NCBI GenBank assembly: GCA_018266735.1
Contig: JAFDZT010000001.1
Span: forward strand, 186,001 to 250,000
Length of the DNA stretch: 64,000 nt
From: Bacteroidota bacterium
Lineage (GTDB): Bacteria > Bacteroidota > Ignavibacteria > Kapaibacteriales > Kapaibacteriaceae
Direction of reading: 5' to 3'
This document shows positions 16,414-24,939 of the stretch, piece after piece. Each line of letters starts with the position of its first letter. The stretch's first letter is position 1. The translations under genes were made by a program, and so were the position numbers. The notes under the pieces are model-generated. The model worked only from the letters and a program-made list of their open reading frames with translations. It made no database searches and was not told the DNA's origin.

Positions 16414-17520
16414 TGCGATGCCAATTGATCTTCGAACAACAGGTAGGCACGAATGAGCTCGTCCAGATCACCATTCATCACCGAATGGATATCGGTGATC
16501 TTCGTTTCAGTGCGGTGATCGTTCACCATCGTGTACGGTTGGAAGACGTAGGAGCGGATCTGCGACCCCCATTCAATACGCTTCTTCGAACCTTCAATGG
16601 CGGCCTTTGCCGCCTCCTCTTCTTCGAGTCGTTTCTGATAGAGTCGACTCTTCAGCATCTTCATGGCATGCTCGCGATTGAGCAACTGCGAGCGCTCTTG
16701 CTGACATGCCACCACAATACCGGAAGGAATGTGACGAAGTCGGACCGCCGTTTCCACCTTGTTCACATTCTGTCCGCCCTTACCGCCCGACCGGAACGTA
16801 TCCATTTCCACGTCGGCCGGATTCACCACGATCTCGATGGCATCATCCACTTCGGGATACACGAAGACGGAGGCAAAGGAGGTGTGGCGGCGAGCGTTGG
16901 AATCGTACGGACTGATCCGCACCAAACGATGCACACCGTTCTCGGCCTTCAAGTAGCCATAGGCATACTTGCCCTTGATCTCGAGCGTACAGCTCTTGAT
17001 GCCTGCTACTTCGCCTTCCTGCTCATCGGCAAGGTAGATCTCGTAGTTGTGCTGTTCTGCCCATCGCGTGTACATGCGCATGAGCATCTGTGCCCAATCT
17101 TGCGCTTCAGTACCACCGGCGCCGGCGTTGATCGTGAGGATACAATTGCGTTGGTCGTCCGGACCCGAAAGGATCTTTCGGAGTTCGAGTTCGTCGACGG
17201 CCTTTTGACTCTTGGCGAGTTCACCGATCACGTCGGCTTCCATGGATGGATCGTCGGCCTCTTCTGCCAGCTCGATCAAGGCGATCACATCGTCCACGGC
17301 TTGCCCTGCCGCCATCCAGGTTTCCACCCAATCCTTGAGAGTGGCCGTTTCCTGCATCATCTTCTGCGCCTTTTGCTGGTCGTCCCAGAAATCGGGCGCT
17401 TGACTCAACATCTCTCGTTCTGCTATCTCGTCGCGTTTACGATCGATGTCAAAGGAACCTCCGCAATTGCTCAACGCGTTCGCGGAGCTCGTTCACTTGG
17501 GTCTTTTGGGGTTCGAACAT
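16410..17520 (-). CDS. prfB: Peptide chain release factor 2, expressed by programmed +1 frameshift
   Basis: RF2 ends translation at UGA and UAA. The 5' part starts at ATG 17520 and reads 23 codons to an in-frame TGA (17449-17451). Skipping one base moves ribosomes into the long frame, which ends at 16410, giving 369 residues, close to E. coli RF2 (365). The long frame contains the GGQ hydrolysis motif (248-250 of the fused product). The stop-recognition tripeptide reads SPY (203-205) rather than the usual SPF. The frameshift signal is classic: CTT TGA C preceded by a Shine-Dalgarno-like CGGAGG. UGA in the 0 frame lets RF2 control its own level. It is the first gene of prfB-acpS-purK. Confidence 0.96.
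17448..17463 (-). promoter_or_regulatory. prfB programmed +1 frameshift site
   Basis: On the minus strand the site reads CGGAGG TTC CTT TGA C. The internal Shine-Dalgarno-like GGAGG, a 3-nt spacer, the slippery CTT and the poorly terminated TGA C context match the known RF2 autoregulatory frameshift signal element for element. Confidence 0.93.
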
Positions 17521-17542
17521 GATCTGTACCGTATGGTCTGTG

Positions 17543-17563
17543 GTGGTTTGGAATGCAAACCAC
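17543..17563. other. Short hairpin between the DUF5686-type gene and prfB
   Basis: GTGGTTTG (17543-17550) and CAAACCAC (17556-17563) are exact reverse complements around a 5-nt loop. No U tract follows on the minus strand, so a terminator is doubtful. A TAGTTTTG sequence, fitting TAnnTTTG, overlaps its upstream side and could be a prfB promoter box. Confidence 0.35.
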
Positions 17564-17581
17564 AAAACTACGGATTTGGCA

Positions 17582-19975
17582 CTACAGAAGCGGGGAACTG
17601 ACGCCGATGGACCAGCCGAATCGACCGATCTGTGTGGCATAGGGGCCGACCGGCCAGAGCACGTCCACGCGCAGATACAGCAGGTCGCTGATGAAGCTGG
17701 GAATGCGGGCGAGGGCCACACCGGCTTCCGTGTACCACTGCGCGGAATACGTGGCCGCGTTGAAGATGCCGATGAGGTCCGGTCCGCGCTTGTTGTAGGT
17801 GGGCAATCCCACGATGCGCCACCACATATCGCTGAAGTTGTGCTCGGTGTGCACGGCCACGTAACTGGATCCGATCAGAGCGTTCACCGGCACGGTGGCA
17901 AGGTCTGTGACCGTTCCGAACACAGGAAAGCGTTTCATTGCATAATAGCGATACTGTGCAGGAGTGTTCTCGGACGACCATCCTGCATGCACGTCGATGT
18001 CGAGCGTCATCGGACGATATCCCGTGGTGAACGTCGGGATCGTGCTCCCGATGGAAGCTTCGACTGTGGTGAAGGTCCGCTGTGACGTGTGCTCAAGACC
18101 ATACTGTCCGGTCACACTCCCGCGCACCGGCCAACCCGTCCCCAAGATGTTATCCATCAAGGTCGGTGCCCCGAGGTCGATGGTGGCCGAGAGGGTGGAG
18201 TAGTTGCCCGGATCGGCGGAGAGCACGGGACGGTCGGGAGGATAGAGGACGTTCGACGGCACCACGCGAGCCTGCGTGTACAGCACAGAGGCGGTGAACC
18301 GACCCACGGAACACTGCATGCCGGCATCGAAGCCATCCTGACGGAAGAAGTCATAATACCCGGCGTACAGCAGGTTCGTAAGGTTCAATGCCGCAAAACG
18401 TCGCGAGATCGATCTGGACTCCTGCAATGTTCGATACTGCGAGAACACGGCCCCGGAGAACTGCAGCTTCACATCGTCGGAATCGATGGCATTCCATGTG
18501 AGCGAAGCCTTGCCGGCTCGTGTTCCTTGTTGACCAAAGGCTGCCATGCCTTTCACCGAGAACGCATCGTACGAGAGCCCCACTTCACCGCCGAACATGG
18601 CGCCGGTGAGTGGTGTTCTGTTCACATAGGGATCGATCGAGAATCCAAACCCTCCAAGTGTACCACTGCCCATGGCCATTGACGTATCGCGCGGATGCTT
18701 GGCCTCTTCGGCGGTGATGCTATCCTGTTCGCGATAAACGCGTTTCTCTTCCTCAGACTGTTCTGCAAATGCATGCTGATCCCAGAACTCCGGCTTTGCG
18801 GAGTCCACGTCAGGCGCAATGGTCATGTTCGGATCGACAACGCCAACGCTTGAGCGCGACTTGCCTCCGCTGGTGTTCACATTCACCGATATGGTGGTTG
18901 GCGTTGCCGGCGCAAGCAGTGAATCGGGAATGGGTCTATTGACGATCACATCGGTCACGTAGGTATTGGCAACGACATCGGCATTCACCTTCATCAGCCC
19001 GGCGATGACCGTGAGTCCGACCTTGGCAGACACTTGTTGATAGGTTGGCACCCAGACACTGTCGCTTACATTGTCGTAATGCTGTTCATAGCGAAGATCT
19101 TTCAAGAGCGGGAATGCCGTCTCTTCTGTTGGCGCGAACTTGGCATCGATGATCTGATACGTGCCTTCGACGATCACAAGCGTTCCCTCGAAACCGGGAA
19201 AGATGCGGGCCTTGGGTTGGAAGGCGATCTCGTAGACCATTTGCTGACCGAGCGATCTCTTCGATAGGATGGTATAGGCGTACTCATCGAGCGCATCGGC
19301 GCCGAGCGGTGTGATCAGCGTCGTGTTCAAGATCGTCACCTCATCGCGTGTGAAGTCAAAGAAATCATCGAACACGGCAAGGTTGTTCGCTGCACCAACG
19401 TTCTTGGTCTGTCGGCGTTGCAGCAACACGATATGCTTCTTTGACGTGGGCTTGCGCACTTCATAGATCTTCGAAAAGGTCTCCATGATGGAGCTACGAT
19501 CCTCATCCGTTATGCCCTGAAGATCGAGGTCCATGCGAAGCTTCGAATAGGTCGAGCTCTCCAACGACGTGATACGGGCCGCATTTTCGTTCTTGCGTGC
19601 AACGGCGCGACGGATCACCTCTTCCGCCGAGATGTCGCCCACCACCGTCACACTGTTCTTGAGCACCGACTGCATGGGCAAACGAACATCGATGCTGGTC
19701 TGTGCCGGCGTGATCTTCAACGAGCGCTCACCATACCCCACACTACGAACGCTGATCGTATACGTGGCCGTAGGGAGTGGAAGTCGGAATGTCCCGCCCG
19801 ATCTGCTATACGTGCCGGTGTTGCCGCCTTGCACGCGGATCGATGCACCATTGATCGGCTCGCCCGTTGCACTGTCCCGTACCACACCCGTCCACACTGT
19901 TTGCTGCGCAAGACCTTGCGCATGAGCAAGGAGGAGGAAGGCGGCAAGGAGGAAGAGAGCGGAACGTGTTTGCAT
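17582..19975 (-). CDS. Outer-membrane protein: carboxypeptidase-regulatory-like domain plus DUF5686-type barrel
   Basis: The 797-residue product has a signal peptide (about 1-23), then a CarboxypepD_reg-like beta-sandwich (about 28-100: GVVRDSATGEPINGASIRV...SVGYGERS), the N-terminal module also seen in SusC/TonB-dependent proteins. A long middle (AEEVIRRAVARKNENA, then conserved FFDFTRDEVTI) follows, with a C-terminal set of beta strands likely forming a barrel. This layout matches the DUF5686 family of Bacteroidota. Substrate and function are unknown. It is the last gene of a minus-strand set starting at 22084, four bases after the beta-helix gene. Confidence 0.8.
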   Translation of the reverse strand: MQTRSALFLLAAFLLLAHAQGLAQQTVWTGVVRDSATGEPINGASIRVQGGNTGTYSRSGGTFRLPLPTATYTISVRSVGYGERSLKITPAQTSIDVRLPMQSVLKNSVTVVGDISAEEVIRRAVARKNENAARITSLESSTYSKLRMDLDLQGITDEDRSSIMETFSKIYEVRKPTSKKHIVLLQRRQTKNVGAANNLAVFDDFFDFTRDEVTILNTTLITPLGADALDEYAYTILSKRSLGQQMVYEIAFQPKARIFPGFEGTLVIVEGTYQIIDAKFAPTEETAFPLLKDLRYEQHYDNVSDSVWVPTYQQVSAKVGLTVIAGLMKVNADVVANTYVTDVIVNRPIPDSLLAPATPTTISVNVNTSGGKSRSSVGVVDPNMTIAPDVDSAKPEFWDQHAFAEQSEEEKRVYREQDSITAEEAKHPRDTSMAMGSGTLGGFGFSIDPYVNRTPLTGAMFGGEVGLSYDAFSVKGMAAFGQQGTRAGKASLTWNAIDSDDVKLQFSGAVFSQYRTLQESRSISRRFAALNLTNLLYAGYYDFFRQDGFDAGMQCSVGRFTASVLYTQARVVPSNVLYPPDRPVLSADPGNYSTLSATIDLGAPTLMDNILGTGWPVRGSVTGQYGLEHTSQRTFTTVEASIGSTIPTFTTGYRPMTLDIDVHAGWSSENTPAQYRYYAMKRFPVFGTVTDLATVPVNALIGSSYVAVHTEHNFSDMWWRIVGLPTYNKRGPDLIGIFNAATYSAQWYTEAGVALARIPSFISDLLYLRVDVLWPVGPYATQIGRFGWSIGVSSPLL

Positions 19976-19979
19976 AGGA

Positions 19980-21485
19980 TTACCTGATGATGACGAATGG
20001 CAGACAGATAGGGGTGGCCCCTGGCGCGGGGCGCACCACTACGGTATACCATCCTGTTGGTTGCATCGAGCAATCAATGCTCGAAACCCCACCAACGCCT
20101 GTGCAAATCACCACATTCCCGTAGGGATCCACAACGTCGGCAACGGATTGCGGTAGTGATGCAGTAGGAGTATGCACCCTGATCGATCCGCTCGTTGGAT
20201 TCGGATACACAGACCACCTATCGGTCTGTTCGTATTCGTCAGCAACGGATACGAGTGTCGATCCATACTCAGCGGCCCCAACACTGCGCGCTTCCTTGTA
20301 GGCATAACCGTAATAGTCCACCGACGGATCGTTCGTTTTCAGACCGGCGGCTATGGCCGGACTGGACGATACAAGATGAAGGTCGTGCGCAGCTCCATCC
20401 ACGAACATGGGCGTTGTTGCAGAAATGATCGTCGGGTTGAGCTCCTTGATCTTGTCGAGCGCCGGCGTGTCCCAGTACGGACCGGTGAACGATGGATTCG
20501 TCGTGCTGTAATAGATGTTGTTCGCCATGATCACGGCACCAAAGGGCATCGTGCTTCCATTGATGTACTGACTCTCTGCACCAAAGGCAAAGATGTTGTT
20601 CACCACGTAGTTGCCTGACGATGCAGGATAAAGCGTACTCGTGGTCAGGAAGCGGATCGTTGCCTGTCCGCATTCAAAGAACGTGTTGTTCACCACCTGA
20701 CAGTTCACGGCCGATGAGAGGGCGAGACCGCGATAACCACCGATCACAAGGTTGGCATAGAACTTCAGATCTCGCACTTCGGCATTGGAACCCGCACAAT
20801 AGAATTCCGGACTCGTATCGCCACCGAGTTCGAAGGCCACCCATGGCGAACGCGATGCATTCAAAAACAGATTGTGATCCATGGTGATCAGGCTGGCGCC
20901 GCCCTTGATGTGTCCACCCGTCTGACAATTCTCGATGCGATTACCGGAGATGAGTCCGTAGTGACAAGTGTTGAAGTCAAAGGCACCCGACGCAAGGTCT
21001 TTGAATTCGCAGTTGCGTACTTCGAACGAGTCGACGCCCGCGAACTTGAACACGGCATACACTGTGTCGGTCGTGTTGCGGAACGAACATCGGTCGACCA
21101 CGATCTGCGTTGACTGTGTTGCACAGTCCCCACCGTTGTCGATCAGGAACAATCTGCCGGGGAAGGCCGTGCTTGCGGTGAACGACAGTTCTTCGAACTT
21201 GATGAAGTTCACCTTGCTGAACTGCCACATGCCGGTGATGAGCACACTGTCGTTTTCGAACGGACGGATCACGATCCAGTTCTTCGGAGCGCCTCGAAGC
21301 GACTCCACGAATTGATAGGCCGAGTACGTACCCGTATGGAGTGCAATGGTATCACCCGGTTTGGCAACGGTGGCCGCCGCTTGAACATTGGCATAGGTCT
21401 GTGACGAACCAACGTGCAGTGTGGTCGCCGTTGCCGACGTGATCCACAGGAGCAGAACGATGGTACAGATCGCATATCGCATCAT
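19980..21485 (-). CDS. T9SS-secreted right-handed beta-helix protein
   Basis: The frame is open upstream of 21485, but the ATG there (501 residues) gives a proper signal peptide (YAICTIVLLLWITSATA) and an ATGA overlap with the preceding gene. The body (about 25-400) has the repeating pattern of parallel beta-helix/PbH1 proteins: NGGDCATQSTQIVVDRCSF, VRNCEF, ISGNRIENC, MDHNLFLN, VVNNTFF. These folds are common in polysaccharide lyases and surface adhesins. The last ~80 residues are a T9SS sorting domain with WSVYPNPTSG and GWYTVVV. Substrate unknown; catalytic residues cannot be assigned by eye. Confidence 0.85.
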   Translation of the reverse strand: MMRYAICTIVLLLWITSATATTLHVGSSQTYANVQAAATVAKPGDTIALHTGTYSAYQFVESLRGAPKNWIVIRPFENDSVLITGMWQFSKVNFIKFEELSFTASTAFPGRLFLIDNGGDCATQSTQIVVDRCSFRNTTDTVYAVFKFAGVDSFEVRNCEFKDLASGAFDFNTCHYGLISGNRIENCQTGGHIKGGASLITMDHNLFLNASRSPWVAFELGGDTSPEFYCAGSNAEVRDLKFYANLVIGGYRGLALSSAVNCQVVNNTFFECGQATIRFLTTSTLYPASSGNYVVNNIFAFGAESQYINGSTMPFGAVIMANNIYYSTTNPSFTGPYWDTPALDKIKELNPTIISATTPMFVDGAAHDLHLVSSSPAIAAGLKTNDPSVDYYGYAYKEARSVGAAEYGSTLVSVADEYEQTDRWSVYPNPTSGSIRVHTPTASLPQSVADVVDPYGNVVICTGVGGVSSIDCSMQPTGWYTVVVRPAPGATPICLPFVIIR

Positions 21486-22084
21486 GGTCGTGGTTCCTTC
21501 ATGGCATTGTGTTCGATCTTCCAACCAACGGCACCTTCGAGCTCGTAGCGCATCGTGACACCGATCATCAGCGCCGTCATCCGTTCCAACGTCCGGCTCA
21601 GGATCAGTCCGCCCACATACCATGGCCGAAAGCCGATGGCCGTGATGATGTCCTCCACCACGAGCGCCGCCTCGCGGTCATCCGACGCAACGAACGTATC
21701 GAAACGTGCATGAGGCTCCGAAAGCGCAGCAGCGCCAATGGTATTCAGGGCCTTGACGATCCTGGCGTCGGGCATGTGTTGCACAAGCATCTCGGCCGAA
21801 CTCGTGTCATGCGGCGTCACTACATCATCGAGCGTCTTCGTGAGCGGGTTCGACATGCTGATCACGATGCGCTGGTGAACGCTCGATCCGAGTTCATGCG
21901 CAATGGATTGCTCTGCCTCGTACGGAACGGCAAGGATGATCACATCAGAGGCGCATACTTGGGCAAGATCGATCGGAGTATCCTGATCGAAGCCGTGGAC
22001 GTTAAACTCGGCCTGCCGAAGTCGAGTCAGGAGACCCGATCCCATCGTTCCGTTTGCGCCAATGATGGAGATGGTTGGTTGCAT
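21482..22084 (-). CDS. NADP-binding oxidoreductase, F420:NADPH reductase-like
   Basis: The 200-residue protein opens with a Rossmann motif, ISIIGANGTMGSGL (about 5-18), followed by VIILAVPYEAE and VKALNTIGAAAL. This is the pattern of the NADP oxidoreductase coenzyme F420-dependent family, which includes NADPH:F420 reductases and many members with unknown substrates. No F420 biosynthesis gene is visible, so the substrate is open. It is the first gene of a minus-strand cluster with the beta-helix and DUF5686-type genes, an unusual pairing of a cytoplasmic redox enzyme with surface proteins. Confidence 0.78.
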   Translation of the reverse strand: MQPTISIIGANGTMGSGLLTRLRQAEFNVHGFDQDTPIDLAQVCASDVIILAVPYEAEQSIAHELGSSVHQRIVISMSNPLTKTLDDVVTPHDTSSAEMLVQHMPDARIVKALNTIGAAALSEPHARFDTFVASDDREAALVVEDIITAIGFRPWYVGGLILSRTLERMTALMIGVTMRYELEGAVGWKIEHNAMKEPRP

Positions 22085-22092
22085 AGTCGTTG

Positions 22093-22099
22093 TATTTTG
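22093..22099 (+). promoter_or_regulatory. Possible -7 box upstream of the haem/copper T9SS gene
   Basis: TATTTTG, close to TAnnTTTG, lies 25 bases before the ATG at 22125, in the 40-bp gap between divergent genes. Nearby TTG triplets are about 15 rather than 19 bases upstream, so the match to the Bacteroidetes promoter is partial. Confidence 0.3.
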
Positions 22100-22124
22100 T
22101 GAGAGCGCAATCTAGGGGTCATCC

Positions 22125-23690
22125 ATGAATCGACATCAACACATCCTTGCCGCCCTTCTGTTCCTTGTGGGAGCACTTCCAACTTGGGCGCAGGAGAATC
22201 CGACGTTCAGCGAGCATATCGCTCCGATCATCTATTCGAAGTGCACGCCGTGCCATCGCACGGGGGAGATCGCACCGTTCCCGCTGGTCACGTATGCCGA
22301 CGTGGCGCAGCGCTCATTGACCATTGCCTACGTCACGCAGATGCGCACGATGCCGCCATGGAAGCCCGTGCATGGCTATGGTGAGTTCTTGGGTGACCGA
22401 TCGTTGTCGGACGAGCAGATCGCCTTGATCGACCGTTGGGTGAAGAATGGCGCGCAAGAAGGCGATGCCTCGAAGACACCGCCACCGCCCACCTTCCCGT
22501 CAGGCTCGCAGCTCGGCGTGCCGGACCTCGTGCTGGAGATGAACGAACAGTGGAACATCGAGGACAATTACAAAGACGTGTATCGCTACTTCGTGATCCC
22601 GACGAATGCGCTCGAAACACGTCCGGTGGCCGCCTTGGAGTTCCGTCCCGGCAATCCGAAGGTCGTCCATCACGTGCTCTACTTCCAAGACACCACGGGC
22701 ACAGCGCGACAGAAGGATGCGGCCGATCCGCAGGCGGGCTATAGCGGATTTGGCGATCCGGGATTCGAAAGCGTCTCATCATTCCTTGGCTGGGTGCCGG
22801 GTGCACAGCAACGGTTCTATCCGCCAACCATTGGCGCAACGATGTACAAAGGGTCAGACCTTGTGCTGCAGATCCACTATGCGCCAAGCGAGACGAAGGA
22901 GACGGATCGTTCGAGAGTGAACGTGTTCTTCCAGAAGAACACGGACATCCGCGAGATCCAGCAAACGCAGCTCACGCCGTTGCAACTCCCCAAGGGACAG
23001 TCCTTCATCATCCCGGCCAATTCCACGAAGACCTTCTCCACGCAATTCACGATACCGCTCAATGTGAGTATCCTCGGCGTTGCACCGCACATGCACTTGC
23101 TTGGTCGCAAGGCGCATGCCTATGCGGTCACTCCAACTGCCGATACCATCGAGCTCGTCAAGATCGACGATTGGGACTTCCATTGGCAAGGCGGATATGC
23201 GTTCAAGCACATGGTGCGCGTGCCCAAGGGCTCGGTGTTGCACTACGATGCTGAGTACGATAACACCGTGAACAATCCCGAGAATCCGAACGATCCGCCA
23301 AAGCTCGTGCGGTGGGGAGAGAGTACGACCGACGAGATGTTGCTCTGCTATTTCTTCTGGTTGCCCTACCAACCGGGTGACGAGACCATGGCAATGGAAA
23401 CAACGACGAGCGTCACGGAAGAACAAACAGTGGCCGTACCTGCAGTGTTGGCACCGAACCCGGCACACGGTGGAACGCAACTCACGTTCGTGGTTGGTCT
23501 GCCAACACGCGTGAACATCGACGTTGTTGATGCCATGGGCGCTGTGGTGGCCGATGTTGCGACGAATGCGCTGTTCGAATCAGGTCAGCACATTCTTCCC
23601 ATCAACGTTCAGTCATTCGCTCGCGGCGCCTACTTCGTTCGCATGCGCATGAACGGCAGCATCACGTCGATGCCGTTGATGATCGACTGA
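22125..23690 (+). CDS. T9SS-secreted protein with haem c site and copper-monooxygenase-like domain
   Basis: The 521-residue product has a signal peptide (1-22, ending TWA-QE). A cytochrome c-type haem site CTPCH follows at 40-44. Then comes a region with the motif set of copper type II ascorbate-dependent monooxygenases: VVHHVLYF (His182/183), LQIHY (His251) and PHMHLLGRKAH (His322/324/331). The last ~75 residues are a T9SS sorting domain (LAPNPAHGG, VDVVDAMGAVV, FARGAYFVRM). It would receive haem in the periplasm, then pass to the cell surface. Substrate is unknown; oxidative hydroxylation is family inference. It converges stop-to-stop with the next gene. Confidence 0.82.
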   Translation: MNRHQHILAALLFLVGALPTWAQENPTFSEHIAPIIYSKCTPCHRTGEIAPFPLVTYADVAQRSLTIAYVTQMRTMPPWKPVHGYGEFLGDRSLSDEQIALIDRWVKNGAQEGDASKTPPPPTFPSGSQLGVPDLVLEMNEQWNIEDNYKDVYRYFVIPTNALETRPVAALEFRPGNPKVVHHVLYFQDTTGTARQKDAADPQAGYSGFGDPGFESVSSFLGWVPGAQQRFYPPTIGATMYKGSDLVLQIHYAPSETKETDRSRVNVFFQKNTDIREIQQTQLTPLQLPKGQSFIIPANSTKTFSTQFTIPLNVSILGVAPHMHLLGRKAHAYAVTPTADTIELVKIDDWDFHWQGGYAFKHMVRVPKGSVLHYDAEYDNTVNNPENPNDPPKLVRWGESTTDEMLLCYFFWLPYQPGDETMAMETTTSVTEEQTVAVPAVLAPNPAHGGTQLTFVVGLPTRVNIDVVDAMGAVVADVATNALFESGQHILPINVQSFARGAYFVRMRMNGSITSMPLMID

Positions 23691-24377
23691 TCACGGTCGA
23701 CTTCCGAACACTGCCGATCCAACGCGGACCATCGTCGACCCTTCGGCAATGGCCCACTCGAGATCACCACTCATTCCCATCGAAAGCTCAACGGCCGTTG
23801 CAGGCGCACTCCCGCTTGCAATGGCCGTATCTCGTAGTGTACGTAGCAACGCAAAGCATGCGCGCACGGTTGCCTCGTCATCGGTGTTCGCACCGATCGT
23901 CATGAAGCCAACGACGCAAAGGTTCGGTGCAAGGCTCAAGGCGGCAAGGATCGATCCCACGTCGCTTGGATCGCATCCCGCCTTGCTCGCTTCGCCACTT
24001 GTGTTCACTTCCACCATCACGTTCACCGTGATGTTGCGTTTGCTCGCTTCTTGCTGCAACGCCGTGATCAACGAAGGCCGGTCGACGGATTGAATGCACG
24101 TTGCGAACGACAATGCGTCCCGCACTTTGTTCGTTTGCAGATGACCGATGAAGTGCCATTCCACGTCAAGATCCCCCAGCGCCTCCCACTTCGGAAGTGC
24201 CTCCTGCACGCGGTTCTCACCAAAGAGACGTGCTCCAAGTGCATGCACGTTGCGCAACACATCTGGTTGTACGGTCTTGGTCGCCAGCAGTAGCCGCACA
24301 CTCTGCGGATCGCGGCCGCAGGCCTCACATGCAGCATGCATGCGTTCGAGAATGTGGTGGTAGGATTCGGAGAGCAT
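23691..24377 (-). CDS. YggS/PLPBP-family pyridoxal phosphate homeostasis protein
   Basis: The 228-residue protein fits the YggS/PROSC family, single-domain PLP-binding TIM barrels that buffer PLP and affect amino-acid metabolism. The PLP lysine lies in LLATKTVQP. Other family blocks are FGENRVQEALPKWEAL, EWHFIGHLQTNKVR, MVEVNTSGEASKAGC and LSMGMSGDLEWAIAEGSTMVRVGSAVFG. The frame is open for another 13 codons upstream; the ATG at 24377 gives the usual N-terminus. It is adjacent to the haem/copper protein but on the opposite strand. Confidence 0.93.
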   Translation of the reverse strand: MLSESYHHILERMHAACEACGRDPQSVRLLLATKTVQPDVLRNVHALGARLFGENRVQEALPKWEALGDLDVEWHFIGHLQTNKVRDALSFATCIQSVDRPSLITALQQEASKRNITVNVMVEVNTSGEASKAGCDPSDVGSILAALSLAPNLCVVGFMTIGANTDDEATVRACFALLRTLRDTAIASGSAPATAVELSMGMSGDLEWAIAEGSTMVRVGSAVFGSRP

Positions 24378-24425
24378 GTGCAAAGCTACATGGGATACTG
24401 CTGTAATGACCAACACGCGTGATAC

Positions 24426-24926
24426 TCAGAAGGCATGTCCAAGGCTTATTCCGGGGACGAAGAACCAATCACGTTCGCTGACATGGTAGAAACCGCCAGC
24501 GGACAATCGAAACGAAAATCCGCCATTTTCCGATTCATAGCGGTAGGCGACCGACCATGTTGGATTCACAGGGGAATACGCGATTACACGTTCACCGTCT
24601 GGCACGTTGGTCGAATAGCGAACTTGGAGCGACAACCCTAGGGAGAGATCGATATGGTTTGAGCCATGGAACAGTATCGTTCTGACCTCAATTGGTAGAT
24701 AGGATGCGGATGAGAAAAATGAGATCCCATACCCCGTACTGAAACGTAGTGCGTGAAACAGAATCACAGAATCCGATGAGACCAGTGGCACTTCGAGGTT
24801 GAGGGAAAGAAGGTGAATTCCCGCACCTCCCTCTGCAAAATGGACAGCGAACAGTGGCCTACATCGCACAGAACATGGCGTGCACAAGACGATCACCGCG
24901 CAAATGCACACAAGCCTACAACGCAT
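24426..24926 (-). CDS. Small predicted outer-membrane beta-barrel protein
   Basis: The 166-residue product has an N-terminal hydrophobic segment with several Cys residues that looks like a signal peptide. About eight amphipathic beta-type stretches follow (for example IDLSLGLSLQVRYS, TWSVAYRYES, FSFRLSAGGFYHV), ending in Phe, the usual last residue of outer-membrane barrels. I do not recognise a family. It follows the large surface lipoprotein gene by 13 bases on the same strand and may belong to its operon. Confidence 0.6.
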   Translation of the reverse strand: MRCRLVCICAVIVLCTPCSVRCRPLFAVHFAEGGAGIHLLSLNLEVPLVSSDSVILFHALRFSTGYGISFFSSASYLPIEVRTILFHGSNHIDLSLGLSLQVRYSTNVPDGERVIAYSPVNPTWSVAYRYESENGGFSFRLSAGGFYHVSERDWFFVPGISLGHAF

Positions 24927-24939
24927 ACTCCCTCCTTCG

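Noticed and set aside
16410..17520. prfB as a frameshifted pseudogene
   Set aside because: The break is a programmed +1 site with all known signals, and the two parts join to a full-length RF2.
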